From: Ensifer sp. BR816
Lineage (GTDB): Bacteria; Pseudomonadota; Alphaproteobacteria; Rhizobiales; Rhizobiaceae
Assembly (NCBI RefSeq): GCF_000378985.1
Contig: NZ_KB905370.1
Span: 973,330 to 1,037,329, forward strand
Direction of reading: 5' to 3'
Length of the DNA stretch: 64,000 nt
Below the pieces are notes generated by a model. The model was not told the DNA's origin. It saw nothing but the letters and a program-made list of their open reading frames with translations, and made no database searches. Of this stretch, positions 30,978 through 40,018 are shown piece by piece (the stretch's first letter is position 1; every line of letters begins with the position of its first letter). The position numbers were made by a program, and so were the translations under genes.

Positions 30978-31865
30978 CTATGGCGCGGGCGGCCCTTCGC
31001 CCCGCCCCTGAAAGCTGCGTGCCACCATGCGCTTGACCCGGAATTTCAGGATAGCGGCGTTGATCTCGGCACCGATGATGAAGATGGCGCCGACCATATA
31101 GAGAAAAACCAGCACGATCACGATCGAGGCGAGGCCGGCATAGGTTGCCACGTAGTTGGAGAAGGCCGCCAGATAGGACGCGAAAGCATAGGCACCGATC
31201 GACCACAGAATCAGCGTCAGCAGGATGCCGGGCAGCACGTCGACGATCTTGCGGTGCCCGTCCGGCAGCCACAGATGCGAGACGAGCAGCCCGCCGGTCA
31301 GCATCGTGAGCGCCAGCGCCAGGCCCCAATTGTCGACGGCCGCCAGCATGGTATCGAGCCAAGGCAGCCATTGGTCGGCATTGCGGACGGCAAGGGGCAC
31401 GGCGACCAGGAGGATGCTGATGACGGCAAGGATGAGGACGCCCGCCAGGACGAAGCCGAGGCTGGCGAGCCGGGTGATGTACCAGGGACGGCTTTCCGCC
31501 ACGCGATAGGCCCGGTTGAGCGCAATCCTCAGCGCTTCGACGCCGTTCGATGCAAAATAGGCGGCCGCCACGACGGAAAGGGTCAAGACTCCACCGCGCT
31601 GGATGGTCAGCACCTCGACGATCTCGTCGGCGACGGGCTTTGCGATCGATTCGGGCCAGGCGTCGAAGATCAGGTGCACGGCCGTCACGGCGAATTGGTC
31701 GGCGCCGAGGAAGCTGCCGAGCGCGGTGCCGAAGATCAGGAAGGGGAAAACCGCCATCAGGGACGACAGGGCCACGTGGCTCGCCATCGCCCAACCGTCG
31801 TCTTCGCTGAAATGCCAGAGTGCATCGAACACGACCTTCCAGATGATGCGAAGCGATGCCGGCAT
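30978..31865 (-). CDS. YihY/BrkB family inner-membrane protein
   Basis: A 295-aa polytopic membrane protein with about six hydrophobic helices and the family regions ALSSLMAVFPFLIFGTALGS (about 35-54) and GVLTLSVVAAAYFASNGVEAL. Formerly called RNase BN by mistake; the family is now regarded as a membrane protein of uncertain transport function. ATG 31865 behind AGGAG. Divergent from the SDR gene. Confidence 0.92.
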   Translation of the reverse strand: MPASLRIIWKVVFDALWHFSEDDGWAMASHVALSSLMAVFPFLIFGTALGSFLGADQFAVTAVHLIFDAWPESIAKPVADEIVEVLTIQRGGVLTLSVVAAAYFASNGVEALRIALNRAYRVAESRPWYITRLASLGFVLAGVLILAVISILLVAVPLAVRNADQWLPWLDTMLAAVDNWGLALALTMLTGGLLVSHLWLPDGHRKIVDVLPGILLTLILWSIGAYAFASYLAAFSNYVATYAGLASIVIVLVFLYMVGAIFIIGAEINAAILKFRVKRMVARSFQGRGEGPPAP

Positions 31866-32019
31866 TCCGTCTCCTATGGTGCCCGCGCATACCGCGTGAT
31901 CGGCGGCGCAGAGCCTGTGGCGACGCGCCGCCCGCGACCAAAGGCAGTACACGCAATTCAATTGTATCCCAACCGTGAATATGGGAAACGGGGTCCGGAT
32001 TTCTACAGGAATCGACCGG

Positions 32020-32853
32020 ATGTCTGAACGCCCCACCATCATTGTCACCGGCTGCTCGTCCGGCATCGGCGCCTATTGCGCGCGGGCGCTGAAGCGGGAC
32101 GGCTGGCGCGTCTTCGCGACTGTCCGCCGGGCGGAAGACCAGGTGGAACTCGAACGGGAAGGCATCGAAACCTTCATCATGGACTATACCAGGCCGGAGA
32201 CGATTGCCGCGCTGGTGGAAGCCGTGATGGCGCTGAGCGGCGGTCGGATCGACGCGCTCTTCAACAACGGCGCCTATGGCCAGGCCGGGGCGGTCGAGGA
32301 TCTGCCGACCGAAGCGCTGCGGCTGCAACTGGAAACCAACGTGATCGGCTGGCACGACCTGACGCGCCGCGTCATCCCGGCGATGCGCGCCCGGGGCCGG
32401 GGCCGCATTGTGCAATGCTCCTCGATTCTCGGTCTCGTCCCCTATCGCTGGCGCGGCGCCTACAATGCTTCGAAATCTGCTCTCGAGGCACTGTCGCTGA
32501 CATTGCGGATGGAACTGGCCGGCAGCGGCATCGACGTCAGCCTGATCGAGCCGGGCCCGATCGCGTCGAAGTTCACGGCCAACGCACTCGCCTATATCGA
32601 GCGCTATATCGACCTCAAGAATTCCGTCCACCGGGCGGAGTACGAAAGGCAGTTGAAACGTCTGCGCGGCGAGAGCGAGCCGGCCCGCGGCAAGCTCGGG
32701 CCGGACGCCGTTTATCACGTTTTGAAACACGCTTTGACGGCACGCCGGCCACGGCCGCATTATATAGTGACAAGGCCCGCCAAACAGGGTGTGCTGCTCA
32801 AGAAGCTCCTGCCGGCGGCGCTGTTCTATCGTATCCTCGGCCGACTCGGCTGA
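32020..32853 (+). CDS. short-chain dehydrogenase/reductase
   Basis: NAD(P)-dependent oxidoreductase of the classical SDR type, 277 aa. The Rossmann glycine motif is VTGCSSGIGAYCARAL (about 9), the active site is Ser in QCSSILGL and Tyr/Lys in AYNASKSALEAL (about 148-152). Substrate unknown; the sequence resembles retinol-dehydrogenase-like bacterial SDRs. ATG 32020 with an AGGA upstream. First gene of a run with HIG1, adenosyltransferase and rhomboid, though a hairpin separates it from HIG1. Confidence 0.92.
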   Translation: MSERPTIIVTGCSSGIGAYCARALKRDGWRVFATVRRAEDQVELEREGIETFIMDYTRPETIAALVEAVMALSGGRIDALFNNGAYGQAGAVEDLPTEALRLQLETNVIGWHDLTRRVIPAMRARGRGRIVQCSSILGLVPYRWRGAYNASKSALEALSLTLRMELAGSGIDVSLIEPGPIASKFTANALAYIERYIDLKNSVHRAEYERQLKRLRGESEPARGKLGPDAVYHVLKHALTARRPRPHYIVTRPAKQGVLLKKLLPAALFYRILGRLG

Positions 32854-32861
32854 TCGAGCCG

Positions 32862-32906
32862 GTGCATGTCGCCCGAAAGTGTGCAGCGGTTTCGGGCGAC
32901 ATGCAC
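32862..32906. repeat. perfect 17-bp palindromic hairpin between SDR and HIG1 genes
   Basis: Arms 32862-32878 and 32890-32906 are exact reverse complements (GTGCATGTCGCCCGAAA) around an 11-base loop. It starts 9 bases after the SDR stop and ends 22 bases before the next ATG, with no T-run. It may be a repeat family, terminator or RNA-processing site. Confidence 0.85.
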
Positions 32907-32928
32907 ATCAAACGCAAGGAGTGAGGAC

Positions 32929-33132
32929 ATGCCCAGTTTCCTGACCGCGGTAACACTGTTCGTCATGGGCCTGGTCGCGATCGTGCTGATCCGCGGCCTG
33001 CTGAATATGGCCCGACGCGGCAGCGGCAGCACCTCCAACAAGCTGATGCAGACGCGCATCGTGTTGCAGGCCGTCGCTCTCGTGCTGATCATGCTGACGC
33101 TGTGGGTCACCGGCGGCGGCCGCCCAAGCTGA
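32929..33132 (+). CDS. HIG1-domain twin-transmembrane protein
   Basis: A 67-aa protein with two hydrophobic helices (FLTAVTLFVMGLVAIVLIRG and LQAVALVLIMLTLWV) joined by the conserved polar loop NMARRGSGSTSNKLMQTRI, the HIG1 signature. Mitochondrial relatives assist respiratory complexes; the bacterial role is unclear. ATG 32929 is preceded by AAGGAGTGAGG. It is close to the following adenosyltransferase (16 bases), probably one transcript. Confidence 0.9.
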   Translation: MPSFLTAVTLFVMGLVAIVLIRGLLNMARRGSGSTSNKLMQTRIVLQAVALVLIMLTLWVTGGGRPS

Positions 33133-33148
33133 GAACCAAGCGGAAACG

Positions 33149-33726
33149 ATGGTCAAGCTCAACAAGATCTACACCAGGACCGGCGATAACGGCACGACCG
33201 GTCTCGTCACCGGGCCGCGCCGCTCGAAGAGCGACCTCCGCGTCGATGCCTATGGGAGCGTCGACGAAGCAATGCCTTCGTCGGCCTGGCGCGCCAGCAC
33301 ACCGGCGACAGGCCGGATCTCGACGCCATGCTGATGCGGATTCAGAATGATCTCTTCGATCTCGGCGCCGACCTCGCGGCACCCGAGACCGGCGAGAAGC
33401 TGGACTACGAACCGCTGAGGATCGTTGCCCCCCAGGTGGCGCGGCTCGAGGCCGAGATCGATCGGTTGAATGCGGATCTCGAGCCCTTGCGCTCCTTCGT
33501 GCTGCCGGCCGGCAGTGCCGCTTCCGCAGCGCTGCATGCCGCCCGCACCGTCGCCCGCCGCGCCGAACGGCAGATGGTGGCACTTGCCGAAACAGAAGGC
33601 GAGGTCGTCAGCCGCGAGGCAGTCGCCTATATCAACCGCCTCTCCGACTTCCTGTTCGTCGCCGCCCGGTGGGCGAACGACGAGGGGCGCGCCGACGTCC
33701 TTTGGGTTCCGGGCAAGAACAGATAA
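33149..33726 (+). pseudogene. PduO-type cob(I)alamin adenosyltransferase, frameshifted
   Basis: Should transfer adenosyl from ATP to cob(I)alamin. The N-terminal part (33149 on) reads MVKLNKIYTRTGDNGTTGLV, the ATP-binding signature, then the frame breaks near 33269-33272 just after GSVDEA. Adding one base there restores NAFVGLARQHTGDRPD and continues in frame 33328-33726 through the conserved RIQNDLFDLGADL and RLSDFLFVAARW. The conserved motifs are otherwise intact, so this is a single-base loss, either real or a read error (AAA read as AA would fit). As written, two fragments remain: 61 codons and 132 codons. Confidence 0.88.
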
Positions 33727-33756
33727 GGTCGCGGAAATTCACGCTTCGGGGATCGC

Positions 33757-34548
33757 ATGTTCATACCGCTGCACGACAGGAACGCCCTGAAGCATATCGA
33801 CATGCAGTATGTGACGGTCACGCTGATCGTCGTCAATTTCCTCGCCTGGCTCGTCACGGGCCCGATCGCCTCCGAGGAATTCGCCAATGCCACCGTCCTC
33901 GGATTCGGCTACATCCCGGCGGTCGTGTTCGACTATGCCATTCTCGAACCATCCCTTGCGGTCGTCCCGGACGGTTTCACCTTCGTCACCTATTCCTTCC
34001 TGCATGGCGACTTCACCCATCTGGCGATGAACATGCTGTTTCTCTGGGTGTTCGGCGACAATGTCGAGGACGCGCTCGGGCACTTCCGCTTTCTCTTGTT
34101 CTATCTTCTTTGCGCCGCCGCCGGTGCGCTGGCGCATGGGCTCATCGATCCGGCTTCGGAAGCGCCGCTGATCGGTGCTTCCGGCGCCGTCTCCGGCGTC
34201 GTCGCCGCCTATTTCCTGCTGCATCCGAAGGTGCGGGTGTGGGTCCTCGTGCTTTTCCGCATTCCCCTGCCGTTGCCCGCCGCCATCCCGCTCGCCTTCT
34301 GGATCGGCCAGCAGTTCTACATGTTTGTCGCCGATCCGGGCGGAAGCGTCTCCTGGAGCGCCCATGTCGGCGGCATCGTCGCCGGCCTCGTGCTCGTGGT
34401 CGTTTTGCGACGCCGCGGCGTGCCGCTTTTCGACCGCACGATCGTCAGCCCCCGCGCCGTCGAACACGAGTCCGGCCCGCCCGAGGGAACGGATGCGCCG
34501 CTGCCGGGCAACCAAAAGCCCCCAACGCCCTGGGGCCGCCCGACCTGA
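33757..34548 (+). CDS. rhomboid family intramembrane serine protease
   Basis: A 263-aa membrane protein with about six or seven helices. The catalytic serine is in the GASGAVSG motif (about 140-147) and the partner histidine in SWSAHVGGIVAGL (about 201); the HLAMNMLFLWVFG loop (about 90) is also conserved. It cleaves membrane substrates; none is predictable. ATG 33757 follows GGGGATC. The C-terminus has a proline-rich tail. Ends near a hairpin at 34541-34560. Confidence 0.93.
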   Translation: MFIPLHDRNALKHIDMQYVTVTLIVVNFLAWLVTGPIASEEFANATVLGFGYIPAVVFDYAILEPSLAVVPDGFTFVTYSFLHGDFTHLAMNMLFLWVFGDNVEDALGHFRFLLFYLLCAAAGALAHGLIDPASEAPLIGASGAVSGVVAAYFLLHPKVRVWVLVLFRIPLPLPAAIPLAFWIGQQFYMFVADPGGSVSWSAHVGGIVAGLVLVVVLRRRGVPLFDRTIVSPRAVEHESGPPEGTDAPLPGNQKPPTPWGRPT

Positions 34549-34560
34549 AGGGTCAGGTCG
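34541..34560 (+). terminator. hairpin at the end of the rhomboid gene
   Basis: Stem CGACCTGA/TCAGGTCG (34541-34548, 34553-34560) overlaps the stop codon; the downstream CCCTTTCG has only a short T stretch. Weak terminator at best. Confidence 0.4.
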
Positions 34561-34673
34561 CCCTTTCGTCCTGCGCAGAATATACGCTGCAATTTCAACG
34601 GACTACGCGCCCAGCGGGCACGCCGCGTCATTTCTCCGCGGTAATTCCACTGTCCGCTTGCCAGATGATTATC

Positions 34674-34701
34674 TTACGTGTACGTAAACGTTAATTATGA
34701 T
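34674..34701 (+). promoter_or_regulatory. palindromic operator with promoter upstream of etfBA
   Basis: TTACGTGTACGTAA (34674-34687) has arms TTACGT/ACGTAA and resembles the operator of LiuR, a MerR-type regulator of branched-chain amino acid and fatty acid catabolism (from memory). It overlaps a possible -35 TTACGT, with TATGAT (34696-34701) 16 bases on. The etfB ATG is 138 bases downstream of the -10. Confidence 0.5.
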
Positions 34702-34838
34702 CTCGCACTTATATCGATTTAGCGTCGCGGTGGGCGATTGTAATTGGAGAAAAAACGCGTATCGATGTCGCCAACCGACAATCAGGCCGCTCTGTTAAGG
34801 CGCATTTTCCTGCGAAAGTTCCTGGAGGGAAAGAACCC

Positions 34839-35588
34839 ATGAAAATCCTAGTCACGGTAAAACGGGTCGTCGACTTCAACGTCAAGATCCGGGTGAAGGC
34901 GGACGGTTCGGGCGTCGAACTCGCCAACGTCAAGATGTCGATGAACCCGTTCGACGAGATCTCGGTCGAGGAGGCGCTGCGGCTGAAGGAAGCCGGCAAG
35001 GCCTCGGAAGTGGTGGTCGTGTCGATTGGCCCGGCCAAGGCCGAGGAGACGCTCAGGACGGCGCTCGCCATGGGCGCCGACCGGGCGATCCTCGTCGAGA
35101 CCGACGATGCCATCGAGCCGCTCGCGGTCGCCAAGATCGTCAAGGGTGTGGCCGAGGCCGAGCAGCCGGGGCTGATCATCGTCGGCAAGCAGGCGATCGA
35201 CGATGATTCCAACCAGACCGGACAGATGCTCTCGGCCCTGCTCGGCTGGCCGCAGGGCACCTTCGCCTCGAAGGTCGAGATCGGCGACGGCAAGGTCAAC
35301 GTCACCCGCGAGGTCGATGGCGGCCTGCAGACCGTCGAACTGAAGCTGCCGGCGGTGGTGACCACCGATCTCAGGCTGAACGAGCCGCGCTATGCCTCGC
35401 TGCCGAACATCATGAAGGCGAAGAAGAAGCCGCTCGACAGGAAGAGCCCGGCCGACTTCGGCGTCGACACCGCACCGCGGCTGAAGGTGTTGAAGACCGA
35501 GGAGCCGTCCGGCCGCAAGGCCGGCATCAAGGTGAAGTCGGTCGCCGAGCTGGTCGACAAGCTCAAGTCCGAAGCCGGCGTTCTCTGA
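34839..35588 (+). CDS. etfB: electron transfer flavoprotein subunit beta
   Basis: Small subunit of ETF, which carries electrons from acyl-CoA and related dehydrogenases to ETF:quinone oxidoreductase. The 249 aa include the family [19 protein letters not shown] start, [19 protein letters not shown] (about 39) and the AMP-binding region [21 protein letters not shown] (about 117). ATG 34839 behind TGGAGGGAAAG. Followed by etfA after 25 bases. Confidence 0.97.
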   Translation: MKILVTVKRVVDFNVKIRVKADGSGVELANVKMSMNPFDEISVEEALRLKEAGKASEVVVVSIGPAKAEETLRTALAMGADRAILVETDDAIEPLAVAKIVKGVAEAEQPGLIIVGKQAIDDDSNQTGQMLSALLGWPQGTFASKVEIGDGKVNVTREVDGGLQTVELKLPAVVTTDLRLNEPRYASLPNIMKAKKKPLDRKSPADFGVDTAPRLKVLKTEEPSGRKAGIKVKSVAELVDKLKSEAGVL

Positions 35589-35613
35589 GATTTAGGAAAG
35601 GGAGACTTTCATC

Positions 35614-36543
35614 ATGGCCATTCTGCTTCTGGCTGACCACGACACCACCCACCTTTCCGACCAGACGGCGAAGGCGCTGACGGCGGCCTCCAAGATCGGG
35701 TCCGACGTCCACGTTCTCGTCGCCGGCGCGAACGCCAAGGGCGTTGCCGAGCAAGCGGCGAAGCTTGCCGGCGTCTCCAAGGTGCTGGTTGCCGACGACG
35801 CCTCGCTTGCCAACAATCTGGCAGAGCCGCTGGCGGCATTGATCGTTTCGCTCGCCGGTTCCTACGACACGCTCATTGCCGCCGCCACCTCGGTCGGCAA
35901 GAACGTCATGCCGCGGGTCGCGGCCCTGCTCGACGTCGCCCAGGTCTCGGAGATCATCGAGGTGGTTTCTGCCGACACGTTCAAGCGGCCGATCTATGCC
36001 GGCAACGCCATCCAGACGGTGCAGACGAGCGACGCCAAGAAGGTCATCACCGTCAGAACCGCCTCGTTCGCCGCGGCCGGCGAAGGCGGTTCGGCCGCGG
36101 TCGAGCAGGTCTCGGCTGCCGCCAATCCGGGACTGTCCAGCCACGTTTCCGACGCACTGTCGTCGTCGGATCGTCCCGAACTGACCTCGGCGAAGATCAT
36201 CATTTCCGGCGGCCGCGCGCTCGGCTCCTCGGAGAAGTTCAAGGAGGTGATCCTGCCGGTCGCCGACAAGCTCGGCGCTGCCGTCGGTGCCAGCCGCGCC
36301 GCCGTCGATGCCGGCTACGCCCCGAACGACTGGCAGGTCGGCCAGACCGGCAAGGTGGTCGCCCCCGACCTCTACATCGCCTGCGGCATCTCCGGTGCCA
36401 TCCAGCACCTTGCCGGCATGAAGGATTCGAAGGTCATCGTCGCCATCAACAAGGACGAGGAGGCACCGATCTTCCAGGTCGCCGACTACGGCCTCGTCGC
36501 CGACCTCTTCGACGTCCTGCCGGAGCTCGAAAAGGCGCTCTGA
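35614..36543 (+). CDS. etfA: electron transfer flavoprotein subunit alpha
   Basis: Large subunit of ETF, 309 aa. The C-terminal FAD domain is clear: [15 protein letters not shown] (about 199), [23 protein letters not shown] (about 225 on) and the [15 protein letters not shown] segment (about 265). Start ATG 35614 behind AAAGGGAGA. Forms the ETF heterodimer with the preceding gene. A strong terminator lies 60 bases downstream, although hbd follows. Confidence 0.97.
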   Translation: MAILLLADHDTTHLSDQTAKALTAASKIGSDVHVLVAGANAKGVAEQAAKLAGVSKVLVADDASLANNLAEPLAALIVSLAGSYDTLIAAATSVGKNVMPRVAALLDVAQVSEIIEVVSADTFKRPIYAGNAIQTVQTSDAKKVITVRTASFAAAGEGGSAAVEQVSAAANPGLSSHVSDALSSSDRPELTSAKIIISGGRALGSSEKFKEVILPVADKLGAAVGASRAAVDAGYAPNDWQVGQTGKVVAPDLYIACGISGAIQHLAGMKDSKVIVAINKDEEAPIFQVADYGLVADLFDVLPELEKAL

Positions 36544-36604
36544 GCGCACGGCATTCCGGAACGAAAAAGGCTGGAAAATCTGCCGGCTTGGCATTAACAA
36601 TCGT

Positions 36605-36634
36605 ACCGGGCCGATCCATCGGCCCGGTTTTTTT
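36605..36634 (+). terminator. rho-independent terminator of etfBA
   Basis: ACCGGGCCGAT/ATCGGCCCGGT (36605-36615, 36618-36628) followed by seven T. It lies between etfA and hbd, so hbd needs its own promoter or readthrough. Confidence 0.9.
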
Positions 36635-36686
36635 ACATCTTCGGCAGCGCCGCTGCCGAAATTTCTTAAGATGGATGTTCGCTTCG

Positions 36687-37559
36687 ATGATCAAGACGAT
36701 CGGAATTATTGGCGCGGGGCAGATGGGCTGCGGCATTGCTCATGTTTCAGCAAGCGCCGGTTACAAGGTGCAGCTCTACGACATTGCTGCTGACCGCATC
36801 GAGGCAGGACTGGCAACCATCAATGGGAACCTCGCCCGGCAGGTTTCCTCCGGCAAGATGAGCGACGAGGACCGCAAAAAGGCGCTGTCGCTGATCAAGG
36901 GCTCGACGGACATCAATGATCTTTCGCAGGCCGATCTCGTCATTGAGGCGGTCACGGAGGACGAAACCGTCAAGCGCAAAATCTATGGCCAGGTGTGTCC
37001 CGTCATGAAGCCGGACGCGATCCTCGCGACCAACACCTCGTCGCTGTCGATTACCCGGCTGGCGTCGGCAACCGACCGTCCCGAACGGTTCATGGGCATC
37101 CACTTCATGAACCCGGTTCCGGTCATGAAGCTGGTAGAACTCGTGCGCGGTATCGCCACGGAGGAAGAGACCTTCAAGGCCGCAAAGGAATTCGTCGCTC
37201 ATCTCGACAAGACCGTCACCGTTGCCGAGGATTTCCCCGCCTTCATCGTCAACCGCATCCTGCTGCCGATGATCAACGAGGCCATCTATACGCTTTACGA
37301 GGGTGTGGGCACGGTCGATGCGATCGACACGGCGATGAAGCTCGGCGCCAACCATCCGATGGGCCCGTTGCAGCTTGCCGACTTCATCGGGCTCGACACC
37401 TGCCTGTCGATCATGCAGGTGCTGCATGACGGCCTGGCCGATTCCAAATACCGTCCCTGTCCGCTGCTGGTGAAATATGTCGAGGCCGGCTGGCTCGGTC
37501 GCAAGTCCGGCCGCGGCTTCTACGACTACCGCGGCGACGTACCGGTCCCGACACGCTGA
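36687..37559 (+). CDS. hbd: 3-hydroxybutyryl-CoA dehydrogenase
   Basis: NAD(P)-dependent oxidation or reduction of (S)-3-hydroxyacyl-CoA, used in butanoate/PHB-related and fatty acid pathways. The 290 aa start [19 protein letters not shown] (Rossmann fold), with the family motif [16 protein letters not shown] (about 133) and the C-terminal dimer domain with [20 protein letters not shown] 36687 chosen; ATG 36675 is an alternative. Placed next to etfBA, a sensible functional neighbour, but separated by a terminator. Confidence 0.94.
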   Translation: MIKTIGIIGAGQMGCGIAHVSASAGYKVQLYDIAADRIEAGLATINGNLARQVSSGKMSDEDRKKALSLIKGSTDINDLSQADLVIEAVTEDETVKRKIYGQVCPVMKPDAILATNTSSLSITRLASATDRPERFMGIHFMNPVPVMKLVELVRGIATEEETFKAAKEFVAHLDKTVTVAEDFPAFIVNRILLPMINEAIYTLYEGVGTVDAIDTAMKLGANHPMGPLQLADFIGLDTCLSIMQVLHDGLADSKYRPCPLLVKYVEAGWLGRKSGRGFYDYRGDVPVPTR

Positions 37560-37575
37560 GGCCTCGGGAGATCCC

Positions 37576-38250
37576 TCAAATTTCCGGAGGCGGTGCTATC
37601 GCCGTCTCGATCAGCCGCTTCGCATCGTCGCTGTCCCAGGCGGCCGGCCCGTTCATCGAGCCGATCAGGCAACCCTTCTCGTCGATGAGCAGGGTAGCCG
37701 GCAGCCCGAAGGCAAGCCCCTCTTTCTTTATCGTGTTGAAGACCCCCATCGAGGCGTCGCGATAATAGCGCAGGTCGTTGACTCCGATCTCGTCGAGAAA
37801 CGCCTTCGGCTTCTCGTCGTCGCCCGTATCGATGTTGATGGCGACGACCTCGAAGCGATCGCCGCCGAGCGCTCCCTGCAGCGCGTTGAGCGCCGGCATT
37901 TCCTCCCGGCACGGCAGGCACCAGGTGGCCCAGAGATTGACAAGCAGCGACTTGCCGGCAAAGGAGGCAAGCGTCAGCGGTTTTCCGTCCGGACCGACGA
38001 AGTCGAGCCCGCCGATCGGGCGCGGATTGGCGGCCGGCGTCATGGCGGCCACCTGGCCGCGCATCAGCGGCGTCAGCATCGCCACCTTCTGTCCGGCGAG
38101 CGGGCAGCTTGCGTCGGCCGTCGGCACCGCGCCGCCATTGCCAGACCCGGTCTCCTTCACGTATACCGCAGCCGCACCGGCGATCACGCCGAATAGGGCG
38201 GCGAGCGCGAACAACTTCACGGCTGGAGGACGTTTCTTCTGGTCTTGCAT
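37576..38250 (-). CDS. tlpA: TlpA-like thiol:disulfide interchange protein
   Basis: Membrane-anchored periplasmic thioredoxin that reduces apocytochrome or copper-protein cysteines. The 224 aa have an N-terminal anchor ([20 protein letters not shown], about 12-31) and a thioredoxin fold with [20 protein letters not shown] (CxxC about 127-130). ATG 38250 behind GGAG. Divergent from argH with just 26 bases between the two start codons, so each promoter must lie partly inside the other gene. Confidence 0.93.
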   Translation of the reverse strand: MQDQKKRPPAVKLFALAALFGVIAGAAAVYVKETGSGNGGAVPTADASCPLAGQKVAMLTPLMRGQVAAMTPAANPRPIGGLDFVGPDGKPLTLASFAGKSLLVNLWATWCLPCREEMPALNALQGALGGDRFEVVAINIDTGDDEKPKAFLDEIGVNDLRYYRDASMGVFNTIKKEGLAFGLPATLLIDEKGCLIGSMNGPAAWDSDDAKRLIETAIAPPPEI

Positions 38251-38276
38251 TTCATTCTCCAAAGGCGGGCATCCCG

Positions 38277-39680
38277 ATGGCTGACGGCAGTTCCGAGACA
38301 AAATCCTCCAACCAGATGTGGGGCGGACGCTTCGCCTCGGGCCCGGATGCGATCATGGAGGAGATAAATGCCTCGATCGGCTTCGACAAGAAGCTCTATG
38401 CCCAGGATATCCGCGGCTCAATAGCGCACGCCACCATGCTGGCGCATCAGGGCATCATTTCCGCTGAAGACAAAGACAAGATCGTTCACGGTCTCGACAC
38501 GATCCTGTCAGAGATCGAGAGCGGGGCCTTCGAGTTCTCGCGTCGTCTCGAAGACATCCACATGAACGTCGAGGCGCGGCTGGCGACGCTGATCGGCACT
38601 GCCGCCGGCCGCCTTCATACGGCACGCTCCCGCAACGATCAGGTCGCACTCGATTTCCGCCTCTGGGTGAAAGAGGAACTGCAGAGGACCGAAAGGGCCC
38701 TGACCGCGCTGATCGGCGCCTTTCTCGATCGGGCGGAAGAGCATGCCGAAACGGTGATGCCGGGATTCACGCATCTGCAGACGGCCCAGCCGGTCACCTT
38801 CGGCCATCATTGCATGGCCTATGTCGAAATGTTCGGCCGCGATCGCTCGCGCGTCCGCCACGCGATCGAGCACATGGACGAGAGCCCGATCGGCGCCGCA
38901 GCCCTTGCCGGCACAGGCTTTCCGATCGACCGCCACATGACGGCCAAGGCGCTCGGCTTCCGCGAGCCGACGCGCAATTCGATCGATACGGTCTCCGACC
39001 GCGACTTCGCGCTCGAGTTCCTGTCGATCGCGTCGATCGCCGCCACGCACCTGTCGCGGCTCGCCGAGGAAATCGTCATCTGGTCGACGCCGCAATTCGG
39101 CTTCATCCGCCTGTCGGATGCCTTCTCGACCGGCTCGTCGATCATGCCGCAGAAGAAGAACCCGGATGCCGCCGAGCTCGTGCGCGCCAAGACCGGCCGC
39201 ATCAATGGCTCGCTGATCGCTCTTCTGACGGTCATGAAGGGCCTGCCGCTCGCCTATTCCAAGGACATGCAGGAGGACAAGGAACAGGTCTTCGACGCGG
39301 CCGAAAGCCTCGAACTGGCCGTTGCGGCGATGACCGGCATGGTGCGTGACATGACGATCCGCGCCGACCGAATGAAAGCCGCTGCCGGTTCCGGCTATTC
39401 GACCGCCACGGACCTTGCCGACTGGCTGGTGCGCGAGGCGGGTCTCCCCTTCCGCGACGCCCACCACGTCACCGGTCGCGCCGTCGCGCTTGCCGAACAG
39501 AAAGGCTGCGACCTTGCCGCTCTCTCGCTTGCCGAACTGCAGGCGATCAACCCCGCCATTACCGACAAGGTTTTCGATGTGCTGACCGTCGAGGCCTCCG
39601 TGGCGAGCCGCACCAGCTTCGGCGGCACCGCGCCGGCCGAGGTGCGCAGGCAGATTGCCTGGTGGCGGGCGCGTAATTAG
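38277..39680 (+). CDS. argH: argininosuccinate lyase
   Basis: Last step of arginine synthesis: argininosuccinate to arginine and fumarate. The 467 aa contain the superfamily signature [20 protein letters not shown] (about 286-305), [18 protein letters not shown] (about 160) and [17 protein letters not shown] (about 112). Start ATG 38277, shortly after a purine-rich AAAGGCGGG. Divergent from tlpA; followed by the lipoprotein and lysA genes. Confidence 0.97.
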   Translation: MADGSSETKSSNQMWGGRFASGPDAIMEEINASIGFDKKLYAQDIRGSIAHATMLAHQGIISAEDKDKIVHGLDTILSEIESGAFEFSRRLEDIHMNVEARLATLIGTAAGRLHTARSRNDQVALDFRLWVKEELQRTERALTALIGAFLDRAEEHAETVMPGFTHLQTAQPVTFGHHCMAYVEMFGRDRSRVRHAIEHMDESPIGAAALAGTGFPIDRHMTAKALGFREPTRNSIDTVSDRDFALEFLSIASIAATHLSRLAEEIVIWSTPQFGFIRLSDAFSTGSSIMPQKKNPDAAELVRAKTGRINGSLIALLTVMKGLPLAYSKDMQEDKEQVFDAAESLELAVAAMTGMVRDMTIRADRMKAAAGSGYSTATDLADWLVREAGLPFRDAHHVTGRAVALAEQKGCDLAALSLAELQAINPAITDKVFDVLTVEASVASRTSFGGTAPAEVRRQIAWWRARN

Positions 39681-39809
39681 CCCACGCAGAAACAGGGTGC
39701 ACAAGCTGCTGAAAAACCGATAAGAGATCGCACCAGAGCGAGGAATGCGAGGCGTGCGCCGCGCTGCCGCTCTGACCTATCGGCTTCAGCTTCGGCGAGG
39801 GAAATCACG

Positions 39810-40004
39810 ATGACATTCACGAAGGCGGCCCGGCTTGCGCTCCTGCTGGCGATTCCGGGGCTGGTTCTCATCGGTTGCGGGCGCAAGGGCGACCTAGACC
39901 GGCCGGGCGCCACCACGTCGATCAATACGAAAGCGCCCGCCGGTACCGCCGAACCGAAGGAGACGGTTGAAGACCGCCCCTTCCTGCTTGACCCCCTCCT
40001 CTAA
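39810..40004 (+). CDS. LptM-like small lipoprotein (YifL family)
   Basis: A 64-aa lipoprotein precursor. The signal ends LVLIGC (lipobox, Cys about 23), then GRKGDLDRPG, the conserved YifL/LptM start after the lipid cysteine. In enterobacteria this protein helps mature the LptDE complex of the outer membrane. ATG 39810 with GAGGGAAA upstream. It sits directly before lysA, an arrangement often seen for this family. Confidence 0.85.
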   Translation: MTFTKAARLALLLAIPGLVLIGCGRKGDLDRPGATTSINTKAPAGTAEPKETVEDRPFLLDPLL

Positions 40005-40018
40005 GCGAGCGACACCCC

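Noticed and set aside
30844-32760. 638-codon minus-strand frame across gluQ, yihY and SDR
   Set aside because: It overlaps the real yihY gene and the antisense of gluQ and SDR; no family resemblance.
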